This document shows positions 53,951 to 64,000 of a stretch of 64,000 nucleotides of DNA, one piece after another. The DNA lies in assembly GCA_002007465.1 (NCBI GenBank), contig LNAC01000109.1:702879-766878 (forward strand), read 5' to 3'. Every line of letters starts with the position of its first letter. The stretch's first letter is position 1. Under the pieces are notes generated by a model. The model worked only from the letters and a program-made list of their open reading frames with translations. It did not search any database and was not told the DNA's origin. The position numbers and the translations under genes were made by a program. The stretch is from Ailurus styani (Eukaryota; Chordata; Mammalia; Carnivora; Ailuridae).

Positions 53951-54165
53951 TTTCTTTATTTCTATTTTTTTCTCATTATTTTTTTTAGTGAGAGAGAGAG
54001 AGCATGAGTGGGGAGGGGCAGAGGGAGAAGGAGAGAAAGAATCTTAAACAGACTCCCAGCTGAGTGCAGAGCCGGATGTGAGGCTCGATCTCAGGACCCT
54101 GAGATCATGACCTGAGCCGAAATCAAGAGTAGGACACTTAACTGACTGAGTCACCCAAGTGTCCC
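53951..54165 (-). mobile_element. CAN-SINE, antisense
   Basis: Tail at left, head 'CTGAGTCACCCAAGTGTCCC' at right. The target duplication TCTCATTTCTGCTCTA (53935-53950) / TCTCATTTTTGCTCTA (54166-54181) has one mismatch. Confidence 0.94.
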
Positions 54166-54181
54166 TCTCATTTTTGCTCTA

Positions 54182-54589
54182 GCAATATTTTTGTTTTCAT
54201 TTCAGGACTGGTTTGCTGATTCTTCATTATCATGGAAAATATGGGAAGGGTCACCAGACTTTGTCTCTCTCTCTGTGTCTTCATCTGCTACTCGTCCCTT
54301 AGCCACATCTCATATTCACGCTCAAAAAAGTCAAGTACGTTTTCCAGACACGCGTGTCTCCCTGTCTCTGCATGGGCTGGTCGGTCTCCACAGTGAGTGT
54401 CCCTCTGTCATCTGTCTGTAGGGAATTTGCATACATTTTCAAGCTCAATTCAAGGATCTTCTTTCTCGATCTACCTTGACAATGCTCATGGCTTTGTCTT
54501 AAGGCTTACAACACTGCTCTACTTTCTAAGGACAGCTTCCATGGGTACCATTTTTAGTGCACTATAATTTTTTTCATTGGACCTTCATA
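54182..54589. other. non-repeat stretch, nothing identified
   Basis: A 76-codon frame at 54191-54421 has no recognised domain. Confidence 0.4.
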
Positions 54590-54715
54590 ATGGCCATGCA
54601 AGACAATCATTGAAGGTATCACCCTCGTTTTATAGGCCATATGCTTATAAGGCTCATAAAGGTTAATTGACTTGTCCAAGGCCTTGCAGACTGAAGGCAG
54701 GGCCTCTCCTGGGAC
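54590..54715 (-). mobile_element. MIR fragment, antisense
   Basis: 'GGTTAATTGACTTGTCCAAG' followed by 'GCCTTGCAGACTGAAG' is the antisense MIR core. Confidence 0.65.
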
Positions 54716-54954
54716 CAAGGGACACAAACTCCTGGGCCTTTCTCTATCTGACATAGAAGCTTCCTTCCTCTTGCGAGTCTTTCCAAAGGGCCTCTCTCTC
54801 GTCAGCCCCATGCACCTGCTATTGATATGCTGCAGAAGCTTTCCTACAGGCTGTTCTTCCCTTTCTAATCTAGTTCCTTCCTACCAAATTAAGGGTTTGC
54901 TTCTATTTTCATAAGCTTGAAGTTGGTTCCATAGTTTAAACTAGAAATTAACCC

Positions 54955-55200
54955 AGAGGTTTAGAGCCACACGAAGCATGAGTTGAATGCCAGTCTAGCC
55001 ACTGACTAAGTGTGCAACCTTGTTGAACTCCTCAGTCTTTCCACCTTCATCTCTAAAATGGGAATACACAATAGTAGCTACATCAGAGGTTGTGAGGGTT
55101 CTGCCAAATAACACGTGGAAAAGGGCTGCTTCTTATTCCGGGATTATTAGCTCTGAAGGGCATTATCGTTATCAGCCTCACCAAGTATCCCAACTGAGGG
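54955..55200 (+). mobile_element. MIR, sense
   Basis: 'AGCCACTGACTAAGTGTGCA', 'CTTCATCTCTAAAATGGGAA' and 'CAGAGGTTGTGAGGGTTCTG' are in MIR order. Confidence 0.8.
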
Positions 55201-55383
55201 AATCCTTTCCTTCTTGGATGGGGCTTTGCATGGTTACCCATCAGGAGAGGTTGCTACTCAGTATTAGAGGTGTATTTTGCTAGAATGTAACTGGAAGGGG
55301 CCCACTTTGGAAGTCCAATTCTCTCTTTTCCAAGTTTAGCAATCTGAATCCCAGGAAAATACAATGATTCATCCATCCTGAAT

Positions 55384-55590
55384 TTTCTTTTTCTTTCTAT
55401 TTATTTGAGAGAGAGGGAGAGAGCATGCAAGGGTGGTTAGGAGCAGAGGGAGAAGGAGACAGAGAAACCCAACCAGACTCCACATCCAGCTCAGAGCCCA
55501 ACACGGGGCTCGACCTCAGGACCCTGAGATCATGACATGAGCTGAAATCAAGAGTTGGATGCTTAACCCACTGAGCCACCCAGGTGCCCC
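55384..55590 (-). mobile_element. CAN-SINE, antisense
   Basis: 'CACTGAGCCACCCAGGTGCC' head at the right end, G/A-rich antisense CT stretch and short T-rich tail at left. No clear target duplication was found. Confidence 0.93.
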
Positions 55591-56439
55591 CGCATGTATT
55601 TTATTTTAATAAACACCTATTAATTGCCTAAATATCTATTATTTGGGTATCATTCTAAGTACCCAGCTAAGCCAGCAAGAGCCATGCCATCTAAACTATC
55701 TGCAGTAGAGTAGTTACAAATGACCCCCATTGTCATCAACGCACACAGGGCCTAGCTATCCTGGGGTTCAGCACACAGAAGGATTTCATCAAATATGTGT
55801 TGAGTAACGGTACAATCACCATTCCTACTGCATCTAATCACTCACAATATTATTTCTTTGGAACGAAGACCGGCTAAACCCACCCCTGGAGTCCTTTAGT
55901 CTCTAAGCGACTCTAAGTCTAAGAAACCTGCATTTCTTACAGGTTCCAGGGCGATGCTGTGGTTGCTGTTGGGCTGGGGACCACACGGCAAGAACCACTG
56001 CTGTCAGGAGCAGTGGAGCCCCCAATGGAAGGCGTGTGGATCCCCCAAATCACTGCTTAGAAGACACCCACCAAGCGCCCACTCCGGACCATGAATGAGA
56101 AAACAGCTTCATAGTGTGCAACCTCTGAGAGTCAGGGTTTATCCGAGACAGAAGCTGGAATCATCTAGCACAGACTAAAAAGTCATTGTTTCTGGGAAGA
56201 AGAGGAATGTATAGTAAGTTCAAGCCTTCAGTTTTTCTTCCATGGCTTAAAATACAAGAGTCTACCTAATCTACCACCAAGTCTCCCATCAGCCCTGCCC
56301 CTTCCCCACCCATCCTTTCTAAATTCTAGGTCTGCCATGTCACAGGAGGTACAAGGAAGAAAGAGGCCAAGGTTGAGGTCACCTCAACTGGGTCAAAGAC
56401 AGTATTCTGAAAGTTTGGGTATAAAACCAGAATTATTGA
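55591..56439. other. non-repeat stretch, nothing identified
   Basis: About 850 bp without recognised gene or repeat. Confidence 0.4.
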
Positions 56440-56625
56440 GTAAACTCAATAACTCATTCACTTCATAAGAGATCTTTGCTGTGTGCCGATAATGGAGAGG
56501 CACCATTCTAAAAAGTGTAGGTACAGGGGTGAACAAGATAGCTGAAGGCTCAGAGGGAAGACACACAGGGTCTTCTTCAGGGTTCTGACTGGCTCCCTGA
56601 TGGAAGCAAGATATGATCATGACCT
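56440..56625 (-). mobile_element. antisense L2 3' end
   Basis: 'TTTGCTGTGTGCCGATAATG', 'CACCATTCTAAAAAGTGTAG' and 'GGGGTGAACAAGATAGCTGA' follow the antisense L2 3' end. Confidence 0.65.
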
Positions 56626-57419
56626 AAACGAATAGGTTAGCAACCTCAAAAAACTAGCATTCTATTTCAACCAGAAGGGGCAAGTGTTTGTCAGTATGGC
56701 AAAGAGTCAGGGAGGCATTCTTTGGCCTTGGCAGCATCCCTGTCCGGAAGTGCAAGAGGGAAAGAGCCCCTTGGCCTCTTCTTGTTAGGGAGGAGTGTGC
56801 CTCAAGCTGTCTTAGCTGAGAATCCTTCTTCTGTGAACCTGTGTGTACAGAGGCACAAAGTGCTGATATGCCAAGGGAAACATTCCAGCCTTACTTGTCA
56901 ATGGAAATTAACACAGGCTTTCTGGTTATATAGCAGTCTATCAAGAGTCAAGCTAATGTGAGTCTCCTTAAAGATTGAATCCCCTCACAGTACACTGACA
57001 AAAATCAAGTGTCTTGGCTTGGTCAGCCTGAAGGGTCCTTTTACAGACCATGACTCCATGTGAAGTCTCAGGACACCTAACCTGCCACACTTCCTTAATG
57101 ACCTTCTACCTTTTACCACATGCCTTCTTTCAAACATCGCCCCAAACTGGTAATAGTTTCATTCTGTTCAGACTTTGTGCATGCTTATCTGTATGCCTGA
57201 AATTCGTCTGCTTTAGCCACCTGGTGAACTCTGATATTTCCTTCCAAATGCAGTTCAGATATTCCCTTTGCCCTTTGGGACGTCTTTTCTTGTTAAATAT
57301 CTTCTTCCAAATTACCATTGTATTTTGGACATCGATTTATTTTAAATTACCTATTAAATGCCTATTAAGCACAGGCCTGAGGTTTCTACTATGTGTTTAA
57401 CCCTGAGAAACTCCTTAAT
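56626..57419. other. non-repeat stretch, nothing identified
   Basis: A 116-codon plus frame at 57050-57400 is Cys/Leu/Phe-rich as expected of T-rich DNA. No domain or start context supports it. The 57130-57330 part may be degraded L2 ('AAACTGGTAATAGTTTCATT'). Confidence 0.4.
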
Positions 57420-57520
57420 GATGGATGTTGTTATCCATGTATTACAAATGATGGCTTTAAGTCTCAGAAAATGTAAGCCCAGCTCGCAGTCAGTTTGTTT
57501 CCTAGGATGGGATTCTAATT
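57420..57520 (-). mobile_element. MIR fragment, antisense
   Basis: 'TTGTTATCCATGTATTACAA' and 'CTTTAAGTCTCAGAAAATGT' fit a diverged antisense MIR. Confidence 0.5.
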
Positions 57521-57628
57521 GAGATGTGTCAGTTACAAAGGTCATGGTTACAGTTATTGTGCTCCACTCTTTACTTACTTGTCTGCTCCTTCATTAGACT
57601 GTGGGGTTCTGCAGAACCTGTGACTTTG

Positions 57629-57631
<3 letters not shown>

Positions 57632-57679
<48 letters not shown>
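57632..57679 (+). repeat. (CA)24 microsatellite
   Basis: About 24 uninterrupted CA units, with a shorter (TG)n at 57707-57721 only 28 bp downstream. The pair forms an inverted repeat (CA then TG) able to fold back. Confidence 0.97.
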
Positions 57680-57680
<1 letters not shown>

Positions 57681-57799
57681 ATCATCTGCCCAGAACATGC
57701 CATGCATGTGTGTGTGTGTGTTGAATGAAAGAATGAATGTGCAAATGAGTGAAAGGCTTTTTCACATGGCAGGGATATGGCCATCTAACATAGATTTTG

Positions 57800-58008
57800 G
57801 GGGAGAGGTGGCTCAATCAGTTAAGCGTCTGACTCTTGATTTCAGTTCAGGTCATGATCCCTGGGTTGTGAGATGGAGCCCAGTGTCAGGCTCCTTGCTC
57901 AAAGCAGAATCTGCTCCTCTCCCTCTCTCTCTGCCCCTCCCGCCACTCATGCGTACACGTGCGTGTACTCTCTCTCTCATTCAGATAAATAAATCTTTAA
58001 AAAAAATT
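57800..58008 (+). mobile_element. CAN-SINE, sense
   Basis: 'GAGGTGGCTCAATCAGTTAA' head (first bases lost), 'GACTCTTGATTTCAGTTCAG' box region, CT stretch, 'ATAAATAAATCTTTAAAAA' tail. The 233-codon frame at 57601-58302 runs through the (CA)n tract and this SINE. Confidence 0.92.
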
Positions 58009-59458
58009 AAAAATGGAATCAATTTTGTACAAATATTTTCTGTCCCTGTCTCTAGCTTTCTGCCTGACTCAACTACTATCACCTGCTTTTCCTTTCATTC
58101 TGTACAGGAGATTCCGCCGAGCTGTCCAAGGAAAGATGTTCCTTCTGATCCCTTCGGGGGAGTTGTCCAACCACACAGTACTAATTTCATGCAACTTAAA
58201 TATCTTGGCCATTTAGCTTACCTCTCTCGTTTATGCTACAGTAAGAATCCAAGATGTGCTTGTTTAAGAGGCAGAAGGAGGCAGCTTGTAATTCATACAT
58301 GATTTCTTCTCAAATGCTCTGTCTGATGGCAGATGGTTCCCAGGCCCATCCTGTGAACGTTATCATACTAAATGCCTAAGAGGAGTCTAGTGGGGGGGGA
58401 GGGTTTGAAATGAAGAGGAAATCAAAGACAATTACCATTTGTTTATGCTTCAAATCCTACTTAAAGAAGAGTCACCGCTCAAAAAGGAAGGGTGGGAACC
58501 AGGTGGGAAGGAAGCCAGTTACACACAAGATAAAATCTGGAGAATTAACAGATGTAGTAAACTGACCGCAGAGATGTTAGTTTCATGAAAGTACCAACTT
58601 GGTTTCTTCTAATCTGCTTGTTTAAGTATCAGGGCTTTGGCAAGGCAAGCTTCATTTCTTGCATGAGAATTTCAGTTACATAAAATTGTTAAAATTTCTG
58701 CAACAAATGTGACAAATAATTAATGTCCTTAACACCTCATTACCTTCACCATCAAATCAATAATTAAAAAAAGAAAAACCACTTAGCTCTTCACATAAAA
58801 CAAAAAACATAAAGCAATTCCTAATACATTTTTACAACAATGTAGAGTCACACCAGAAATTGAAAAAAAATTACAACAAAGTCAGAGGCCATTGTTGGGT
58901 GCAAATTAGGAAAATTAGCTAAGATGTAAAAACAATGATCCAAATTTTATTAAACATATAATGCAATGCACATCCTCATATATCTTCTGCTGGTGAGGAT
59001 AAATATTGGTTCCATCTTTTCACAAATATCTATTTAAAATATTAAAAATACACACATATTATTCCTAAATTCTAGTTCTGAAAACTCTATCTTGAAATAA
59101 TTCAAGATGGAAGAGGTAGAGAAAGTTTATGCAAAAAGATGCTCATCACAGTATTGTCCCTAAGAAGGTAAATTGGTGAGCAAATTAAATGCTTCTTATT
59201 CTGAAAGTGTCCCAGTATACTCTTACACCAAAATATCCTGGTTTTTTATTCATTACTTTTGTTTATATCTAGAGTTAAAGAGCCACGTAAATGTTCTTCT
59301 TCCATTTCCCATTTCTTCCCATTGAAACCATTTCTTCCATTGAAACCATTAATCTTTACGGAATGTATTGCAATATGGGATGTGAAAAAGTTGGAGGATA
59401 CGGACCTACATCTATCTTTACGTAACACCAGATGTGATATTTTGGGCAAATAATTTAA
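58009..59458. other. largely repeat-free; possible acceptor and terminal frame, then AT-rich candidate regulatory DNA
   Basis: A pyrimidine tract ending in TTCATTCTGTACAG (acceptor-like, AG at 58106-58107) leads into an open frame to a stop at 58302 that would encode about 64 residues. 58560-58800 is AT-rich ('ACAAATAATTAATGTCCTTA', 'AAATCAATAATTAAAAAAAG') and repeat-free. Neither is proven. Confidence 0.25.
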
Positions 59459-59464
59459 GCTCTT

Positions 59465-59580
59465 GGGGCACCTGGGTGGCTCAGTCAATTAAGCATCTGA
59501 CTCTTGATTTTGGCTCAGGTCATGATCCCAGGGTCCTGGGATTGAGCTCCATGTCCAAAATAAATAAATAAATCTTAAAA
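59465..59580 (+). mobile_element. CAN-SINE, internally deleted
   Basis: Complete head (GGGGCACCTGGGTGGCTCAG to 'CCTGGGATTGAGCTCCATGT') joined directly to AATAAATAAATAAATC. The usual CT-rich middle (about 80 bp) is absent. Confidence 0.93.
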
Positions 59581-59803
59581 ATATATAATTTAATCTGAGT
59601 CTTAGCGAACATGATCACACTTGTCTTACAGTTAGGTTGTGATCTGAAGTGAGTTTGTACGCATGGAATCAGTGACTGTTGTTTCAATTGGCCACAGGCT
59701 CAGGGGTGAGGGGCTGATGGCCCATCTATCAGGAGTCTGAGAACAAGAACTGGAGCAGTTAGGGAAGTGCTTCTGGAAAAAAGGCAACTCTGAAACAAGT
59801 ATT
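59581..59803. other. non-repeat stretch, nothing identified
   Basis: No recognised element lies between the two SINEs. Confidence 0.4.
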
Positions 59804-59820
59804 AAAAGTAACCATAAAGA

Positions 59821-60035
59821 GGGTGCCTGGGTGGCTCAGTTGGTTAAGCATCTGCCTTCAGCTCAGATCATGCTCCCAGGGTCCTGGGATCAAGTCCCCC
59901 ATCCGGCTTCTTGCTCAGCCGGGAACCTGCTTCTCCCTCTTCCTCTGCCCTTCCCCCTCACTTGTGTGCATGCTCTCTCTCTCTCTCTCTTTCGCTTTCA
60001 CTCTCTCAAATAAATAAAATCTTTAAAAAAAAAAT
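59821..60035 (+). mobile_element. CAN-SINE, full length
   Basis: GGGTGCCTGGGTGGCTCAGT head. The 17-bp target duplication AAAAGTAACCATAAAGA (59804-59820) / AAAAGTAACCAGCAAGA (60036-60052) has two mismatches. Confidence 0.95.
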
Positions 60036-60052
60036 AAAAGTAACCAGCAAGA

Positions 60053-60588
60053 GACTACTACTTCCAGCCATGTCAGTTCTGATCTAGCCTAGCAGATCAG
60101 AAAAACATGTCCCAGGAGTTTGCAGAAATTATAGGACAGTGACCTCTGCAAGAAGGGTAACAAATGAGGTGAACCCTAGAGGTACCCCAACGTGCCACCT
60201 ACAGAGGGGCATGCTGGCTAAGCACATGCAGGGGGTTAAGAGCACAAAGCCAGGTGTCCTCAGAGCTGAGGACACGGTGCATGGAGTCTGGGCTGGAACC
60301 AGGAGGCCAGGATTAGCATGGAAGTGTAGGGGATAAGAGAAAGCAAAGACAGGGCAATCCAGTGATGAACAGAGGCCTGTTCTTGTGTCTTTGGCTGAAT
60401 ACTGATCTGTGCATGTGTATGAGGAAGCCAGTCCCACTGGGGAAGAACCCCTGGAAAGGAGGCAGAAAAAACTCCCCCAAATCACCAGGGCTGCCTGTAA
60501 CTCAGAGCCCCACCATGCAGAGTGAAAAGATCTAACACAGCGCGCACGAAATGTGGTCCTCGGGATGATATTAACATATTAACCCGCG
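60053..60588. other. non-repeat stretch, nothing identified
   Basis: A 118-codon minus frame (60129-60485) and a plus frame overlap. No domain was recognised. Confidence 0.4.
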
Positions 60589-60955
60589 ATGACTGCACTA
60601 GACAGAATCTATGTGTCTCCAGAGTTTGTAAGTTGACACCTGATCTCCAGTGCGATGGTATTTGCAGGTGGAGACTTTGGCAGCTGATTAGGTCATGAGG
60701 GTGACATAACGAATAGAATTAGTGCCCCCGTAAAAGATATCCCAGATAGTTCCTTACTCCCTAACCCCCATGAAGACACAGTGAGAACAAGGCCTTCTGT
60801 GAACCAGAAAGCAGGTTCTCACCAGACTTGAACCTGCCAGCACCTTGATCTCAGACTTCCCAGCATCCATAATGGTGTGGGAAATAAATATTTGTTGCTT
60901 AAACCTCCCAGTGTATGACATTTTTATTATAGCAACCCAAGTAGACTAAGACATG
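60589..60955 (+). mobile_element. MaLR-type LTR, sense
   Basis: 'GGCAGCTGATTAGGTCATGA', 'CCATGAAGACACAGTGAGAA', 'CACCTTGATCTCAGACTTCC' and 'ATTATAGCAACCCAAGTAGA' followed by 'CTAAGACA' match a MaLR-like LTR from near its start to its end. Confidence 0.8.
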
Positions 60956-61168
60956 GGGCCAAAGTATCCTAAAGTTCAGTCTAGACTTGGCTTAAAAGGT
61001 GTCTTCCTCCAAAGTTATAAATGAATCCAAGTATTAATTTTGTGCCAGAACAAGACACAAAATATTCAAAGAGATGTCCCATTCAATATCCAAATGCCAA
61101 TAAATGCAGCCCAACATAGCAACAGAAAAACAAAAGCTATATGATTATGTAAATTATAAAAAATCATT

Positions 61169-61359
61169 AGGGGCACCTGGGTGGCACAGTCAGTTAAGCA
61201 TCTGCGTTCGGCTCAGGCCAGGATCCCAGGGTCCTGGGATTGAGTCCCACATTGGAATCCCTGCTCAAGCAGGGAGTCTGATTCTCTCTCTGCCTGCTGC
61301 TCCCTCTGCTTGTGCTCTTTCTCTCTCTTTTTCTGACAAATACATAAATAAAATCTTAA
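61169..61359 (+). mobile_element. CAN-SINE nested in L1
   Basis: GGGGCACCTGGGTGGCACAG head, 'AATACATAAATAAAATC' tail. The exact 11-bp target duplication AAAAAATCATT is at 61158-61168 and 61360-61370. Confidence 0.94.
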
Positions 61360-62734
61360 AAAAAATCATTTGGTCATTCAACATTCATTAATGTTCATAA
61401 AAACTTCAGCAAAGTAGGCTTAGCAGAGAACTTGCTCAACCTGATAAAGGGCTTCTGGAAAAACTAAATGCTTTCACCCCGCGGCTGGGAACATAGCAAA
61501 GATTCCTACTTTCACTGCTCATACAACATTGAACTACAAGTCCTAACCCAGCAAATGAAGACAGTGCAAAAAAAACAGATTGGAAAGGAAGCAGCAAAAT
61601 GGTCTGTATGTACAAATTACATGATTATGTAAGTATAAAATCCCAGGAAATATGAAAAAAAAGAAAAGTTCTAGAACAGAGTTTAGCGAATTTGTAGGAA
61701 ATAAGTACGATGCTCAAAAATCAATTACACTTCAGTAACTAGCAATGAACATTTGGAAATGCCATTTTAAAGGAATACAATTTACAATAGCAGCAAAAAA
61801 AAAAGAGAGATATTCGGGTTGACTTCTAACCAAATGTGCATGGTTTCTGAAAAGTATGGAACACTAATGAAATAAATCAAAGGTAACCTTAATAAATGTA
61901 GAGATAGATCTTATTCAGGGATCGGATGGCCCAGCATTGTTAAGATGTCAGTGCTCCCCGAACAGACCTATGGATTTAATGTCCATCAAAATCCCAGCAG
62001 AATGTTAGAAAATGATTCTAAAATGTGTATGTAAGGGTAAAGGACCTAGCCTGGCCCCAAAACTTTGGCAATAGAAGAACAACATTGAAGAATCTCATAC
62101 TTGATTTTGACACTTGTCATAAAGCCAGAGTAATTAAGACTATTATTGGCATACAGAGAGACATACAGATTAATGGGCCAGAATACAGTGCTCACATATA
62201 TGACTAGTTTATTTCCAACAAAGGTGTCAAGACAATTTGACTCATGTTTCTGAAACCATTATGTAGACACACACACGTTAAAAAATTGAATCTCGACCAC
62301 ACCTCACACCATGTAGAGACATGAACTCAAAATCAATTATAGACCTATTTATAAAAGAAAACATGTAGAAAATTTTAATGACCTTGAAGTAGTTGAAAGC
62401 TTCTTTATAAGAGAAAAAAATACCTGAACTATTAAAGACAAAACATGATAAATTGGATTTCATCAACTTAAGCTTTTGCTTTTCCAAAGATACTCTTCTG
62501 TGGGTATATAAAAATTTAACCTTAGTGGAAGTGTGGTGAAGGGCATACAAAACTCAGTACAATTTTTGTAACTTTTGTGTTGAATGGTTCCAAAACAGGA
62601 AGTTAAGATAAAAATAGCAAAAATTAAGGTGAGCCATAAACTAGAACAAATATTTTTTAAAATATGTATCTTATGAAACACTTATGTCCAGAATATGTAA
62701 AGAACACTTACAATTCAATAATAAAAACGGAATC

Positions 62735-62922
62735 TTTTTAAAAAATTTCTTTAGTAATTTGAGAGAGAGGGCAGGGAGGGGCGAAGAGAGAGAGAAACTT
62801 AGGCAGACTTCATGTGGAGCATGGAGCCCCAACACAGGGCTCAATCCCACGGCCCTAAGATCACTACCCAAGCTGAAACCAAGAGTTATACACTTAACTG
62901 ATGGTGCCACCCAGGTTCCCCC
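62735..62922 (-). mobile_element. CAN-SINE nested in L1, antisense and diverged
   Basis: 'GGTGCCACCCAGGTTCCCCC' head at right, GA-rich interior, T-rich end at left. It is among the most diverged SINE copies in the window. Confidence 0.85.
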
Positions 62923-63530
62923 AAGGACATTCTTTTTTCAAAAAAAAAATGCAGAATAGTTGAACAGACACTAGAAGATATATGAATAGCCAATAGGGAA
63001 ATGAATAATGCCCAGTGTCATTAGCCATTTGCAAAATTAGAATTAAAGCCACAATAAGATACCACCACATACCAATTACAGTGGCCTAAATTCAAAAAGG
63101 CTGACAGTGTCAAATGCTGGTGAGATTGCAGGACAACTGCAGCCCTTACACTTTGCCATGGGAAATTTGAAATGCTATAGCCACTTTGAAAACCAATTTA
63201 GGGGTTTCTTACAAAGTTAAATTTACACTTCTGATATGACCCAGAAACTCCATTTCTAGATATTATCTAAGAGAAATGAAAACATAGGTTCACATAAAGA
63301 CTGGTACATGAGTGTTCATAGATGAATTATTTGTAAGAGCAGAAAACTAAAGTCAACCCAAATGTCCATGACCTGGTGAATGGAGAAACAAATTGTGGTC
63401 TATCCATCTGGGACGCGTGACAAATAGAAACAGACTAAATGAAACCAGTCACATGGATAGATCTCCAAAGCTTTATGCTAAATTGAAGAAGCTAGACCCA
63501 GAAGGCTAGATACTTTAGTGGAATACCTTA

Positions 63531-63829
63531 AGCCAGCACATCCATTAACATTCTTGCTGGTACTCATCCATTAGTACATATGTGGAAAAAAAGGAAACTC
63601 CAACTTTTCTGTGCTTTACACCAAAGTTTGCAATAGGGACCTCCCCTCTTGAGACTGGATTTATTAAGTCTTCATTTATACTGTTCTGGATCTCTGGGGA
63701 ATAAAACAGTGCTTCTAGATTAAAATACGGTCTGGCAGCAAAACCATATTCCAGACTATATATAGCACAACCAAATAGTGGAAAACTCCTTAAGAGCAAG
63801 GTTTTTGGGCTGAATTTTCTAACTCACTT
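63531..63829. other. non-repeat stretch, nothing identified
   Basis: An 84-codon minus-strand frame (63545-63799) has no recognised domain. Confidence 0.4.
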
Positions 63830-64000
63830 GGTTTGGAGACTTTAGGGAAGATATTAAATATCTTGAAGCCTTGATAAACTCATCTATAAAATGAGACCAC
63901 TAGGGTCATGGTGAGAACTAAATGAGATATTTTAGGTCAATGTGTTTCCTTGAATATAGTATGGGCTTGAAACATCACTAAATGAGCATCACTAAAAGAA
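63830..64000 (+). mobile_element. MIR fragment at the window edge
   Basis: 'AACTCATCTATAAAATGAGA', 'CATGGTGAGAACTAAATGAG' and 'AGTATGGGCTTGAAACATCA' follow the MIR 3' half and run off the window. Confidence 0.7.

Larger units (their letters stand above)
61060..63530 (+). mobile_element. decayed L1: second half of ORF2 to 3' region, two nested SINEs
   Basis: Conserved ORF2 words run in order across 2.4 kb: 'CTCAACCTGATAAAGGGCTT', 'CAGATTGGAAAGGAAGCAGC', 'AGCAATGAACATTTGGAAAT', 'TGTCCATCAAAATCCCAGCA', 'AATAAGATACCACCACATAC' and 'GAGAAACAAATTGTGGTCTA'. Stops and frameshifts are frequent, so no reverse transcriptase can be made. This is an old, pre-carnivore style L1 and the host of both SINEs. 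Confidence 0.88.

Noticed and set aside
57601..58302. 233-codon plus-strand open frame
   Set aside because: It begins in (CA)n, passes through a CAN-SINE and only then enters unique DNA. Only the last part is kept, as a weak exon candidate.
1..64000. tRNA genes
   Set aside because: The only tRNA-like sequences seen are the degenerate heads of CAN-SINEs and MIRs, which are followed by SINE bodies rather than a tRNA 3' end.

Overview
This window is carnivore (mammalian) nuclear DNA, not microbial. The clearest evidence is 21 tRNA-Lys-derived CAN-SINE copies, each with a tRNA-like head, a CT-rich stretch and an AATAAA-containing A tail. There are also L1 3' ends of the type carried by carnivores, plus mammal-wide fossils: L2, MIR, MER5-like and other hAT elements, and MaLR LTRs. 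Several SINEs carry the 'GGGTTAAAGCCTCTGCTTTCGG' style of head (e.g. 12289 and 19131), which I associate with mustelids; that assignment is from memory and is an inference. No protein-coding gene, tRNA, rRNA or snRNA gene could be supported. The open reading frames are short, and the longest lie in repeats or cross low-complexity DNA. The window is best read as intergenic or deep-intronic sequence.

Layout. 0-16.3 kb is repeat-rich: a 5'-inverted L1 (348-923), an hAT element nested in an older repeat (4620-4824), a long antisense L2 split by a younger L1 that contains a 299-base assembly gap (5766-7130), then SINEs, L1 pieces and AT microsatellites. 16.5-19.7 kb ends in two SINEs stacked at one target site, followed by a pure (GGAA)16 tract. 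19.7-34.1 kb has no CAN-SINE. It holds a MaLR LTR, old L2 pieces, one L1 ORF2 scrap and long non-repeat DNA with stretches that look like conserved regulatory DNA. 34-46 kb is again SINE- and L1-rich.

45.8-50.3 kb holds the most unusual structure: three isolated single-N positions, each flanked by a long near-identical direct duplication. Two of them turn one class-I-like solo LTR (about 385 or 328 bp, TGT...ACA ends, 5-bp CTTTC target duplication) into three copies. The third doubles part of a SINE. I read these as unmerged overlapping contigs or alleles, not real tandem arrays. 50.3-64 kb is a mosaic of L2, MIR, SINE and L1, ending in about 2.4 kb of decayed L1 ORF2/3' sequence.

I found no new gene system. 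What can be learned here is mainly the insertion history, readable from target-site duplications, the assembly-artefact signature at the single-N sites, a few regulatory candidates in the repeat-poor stretches, and one weak terminal-exon candidate near 58.1 kb.
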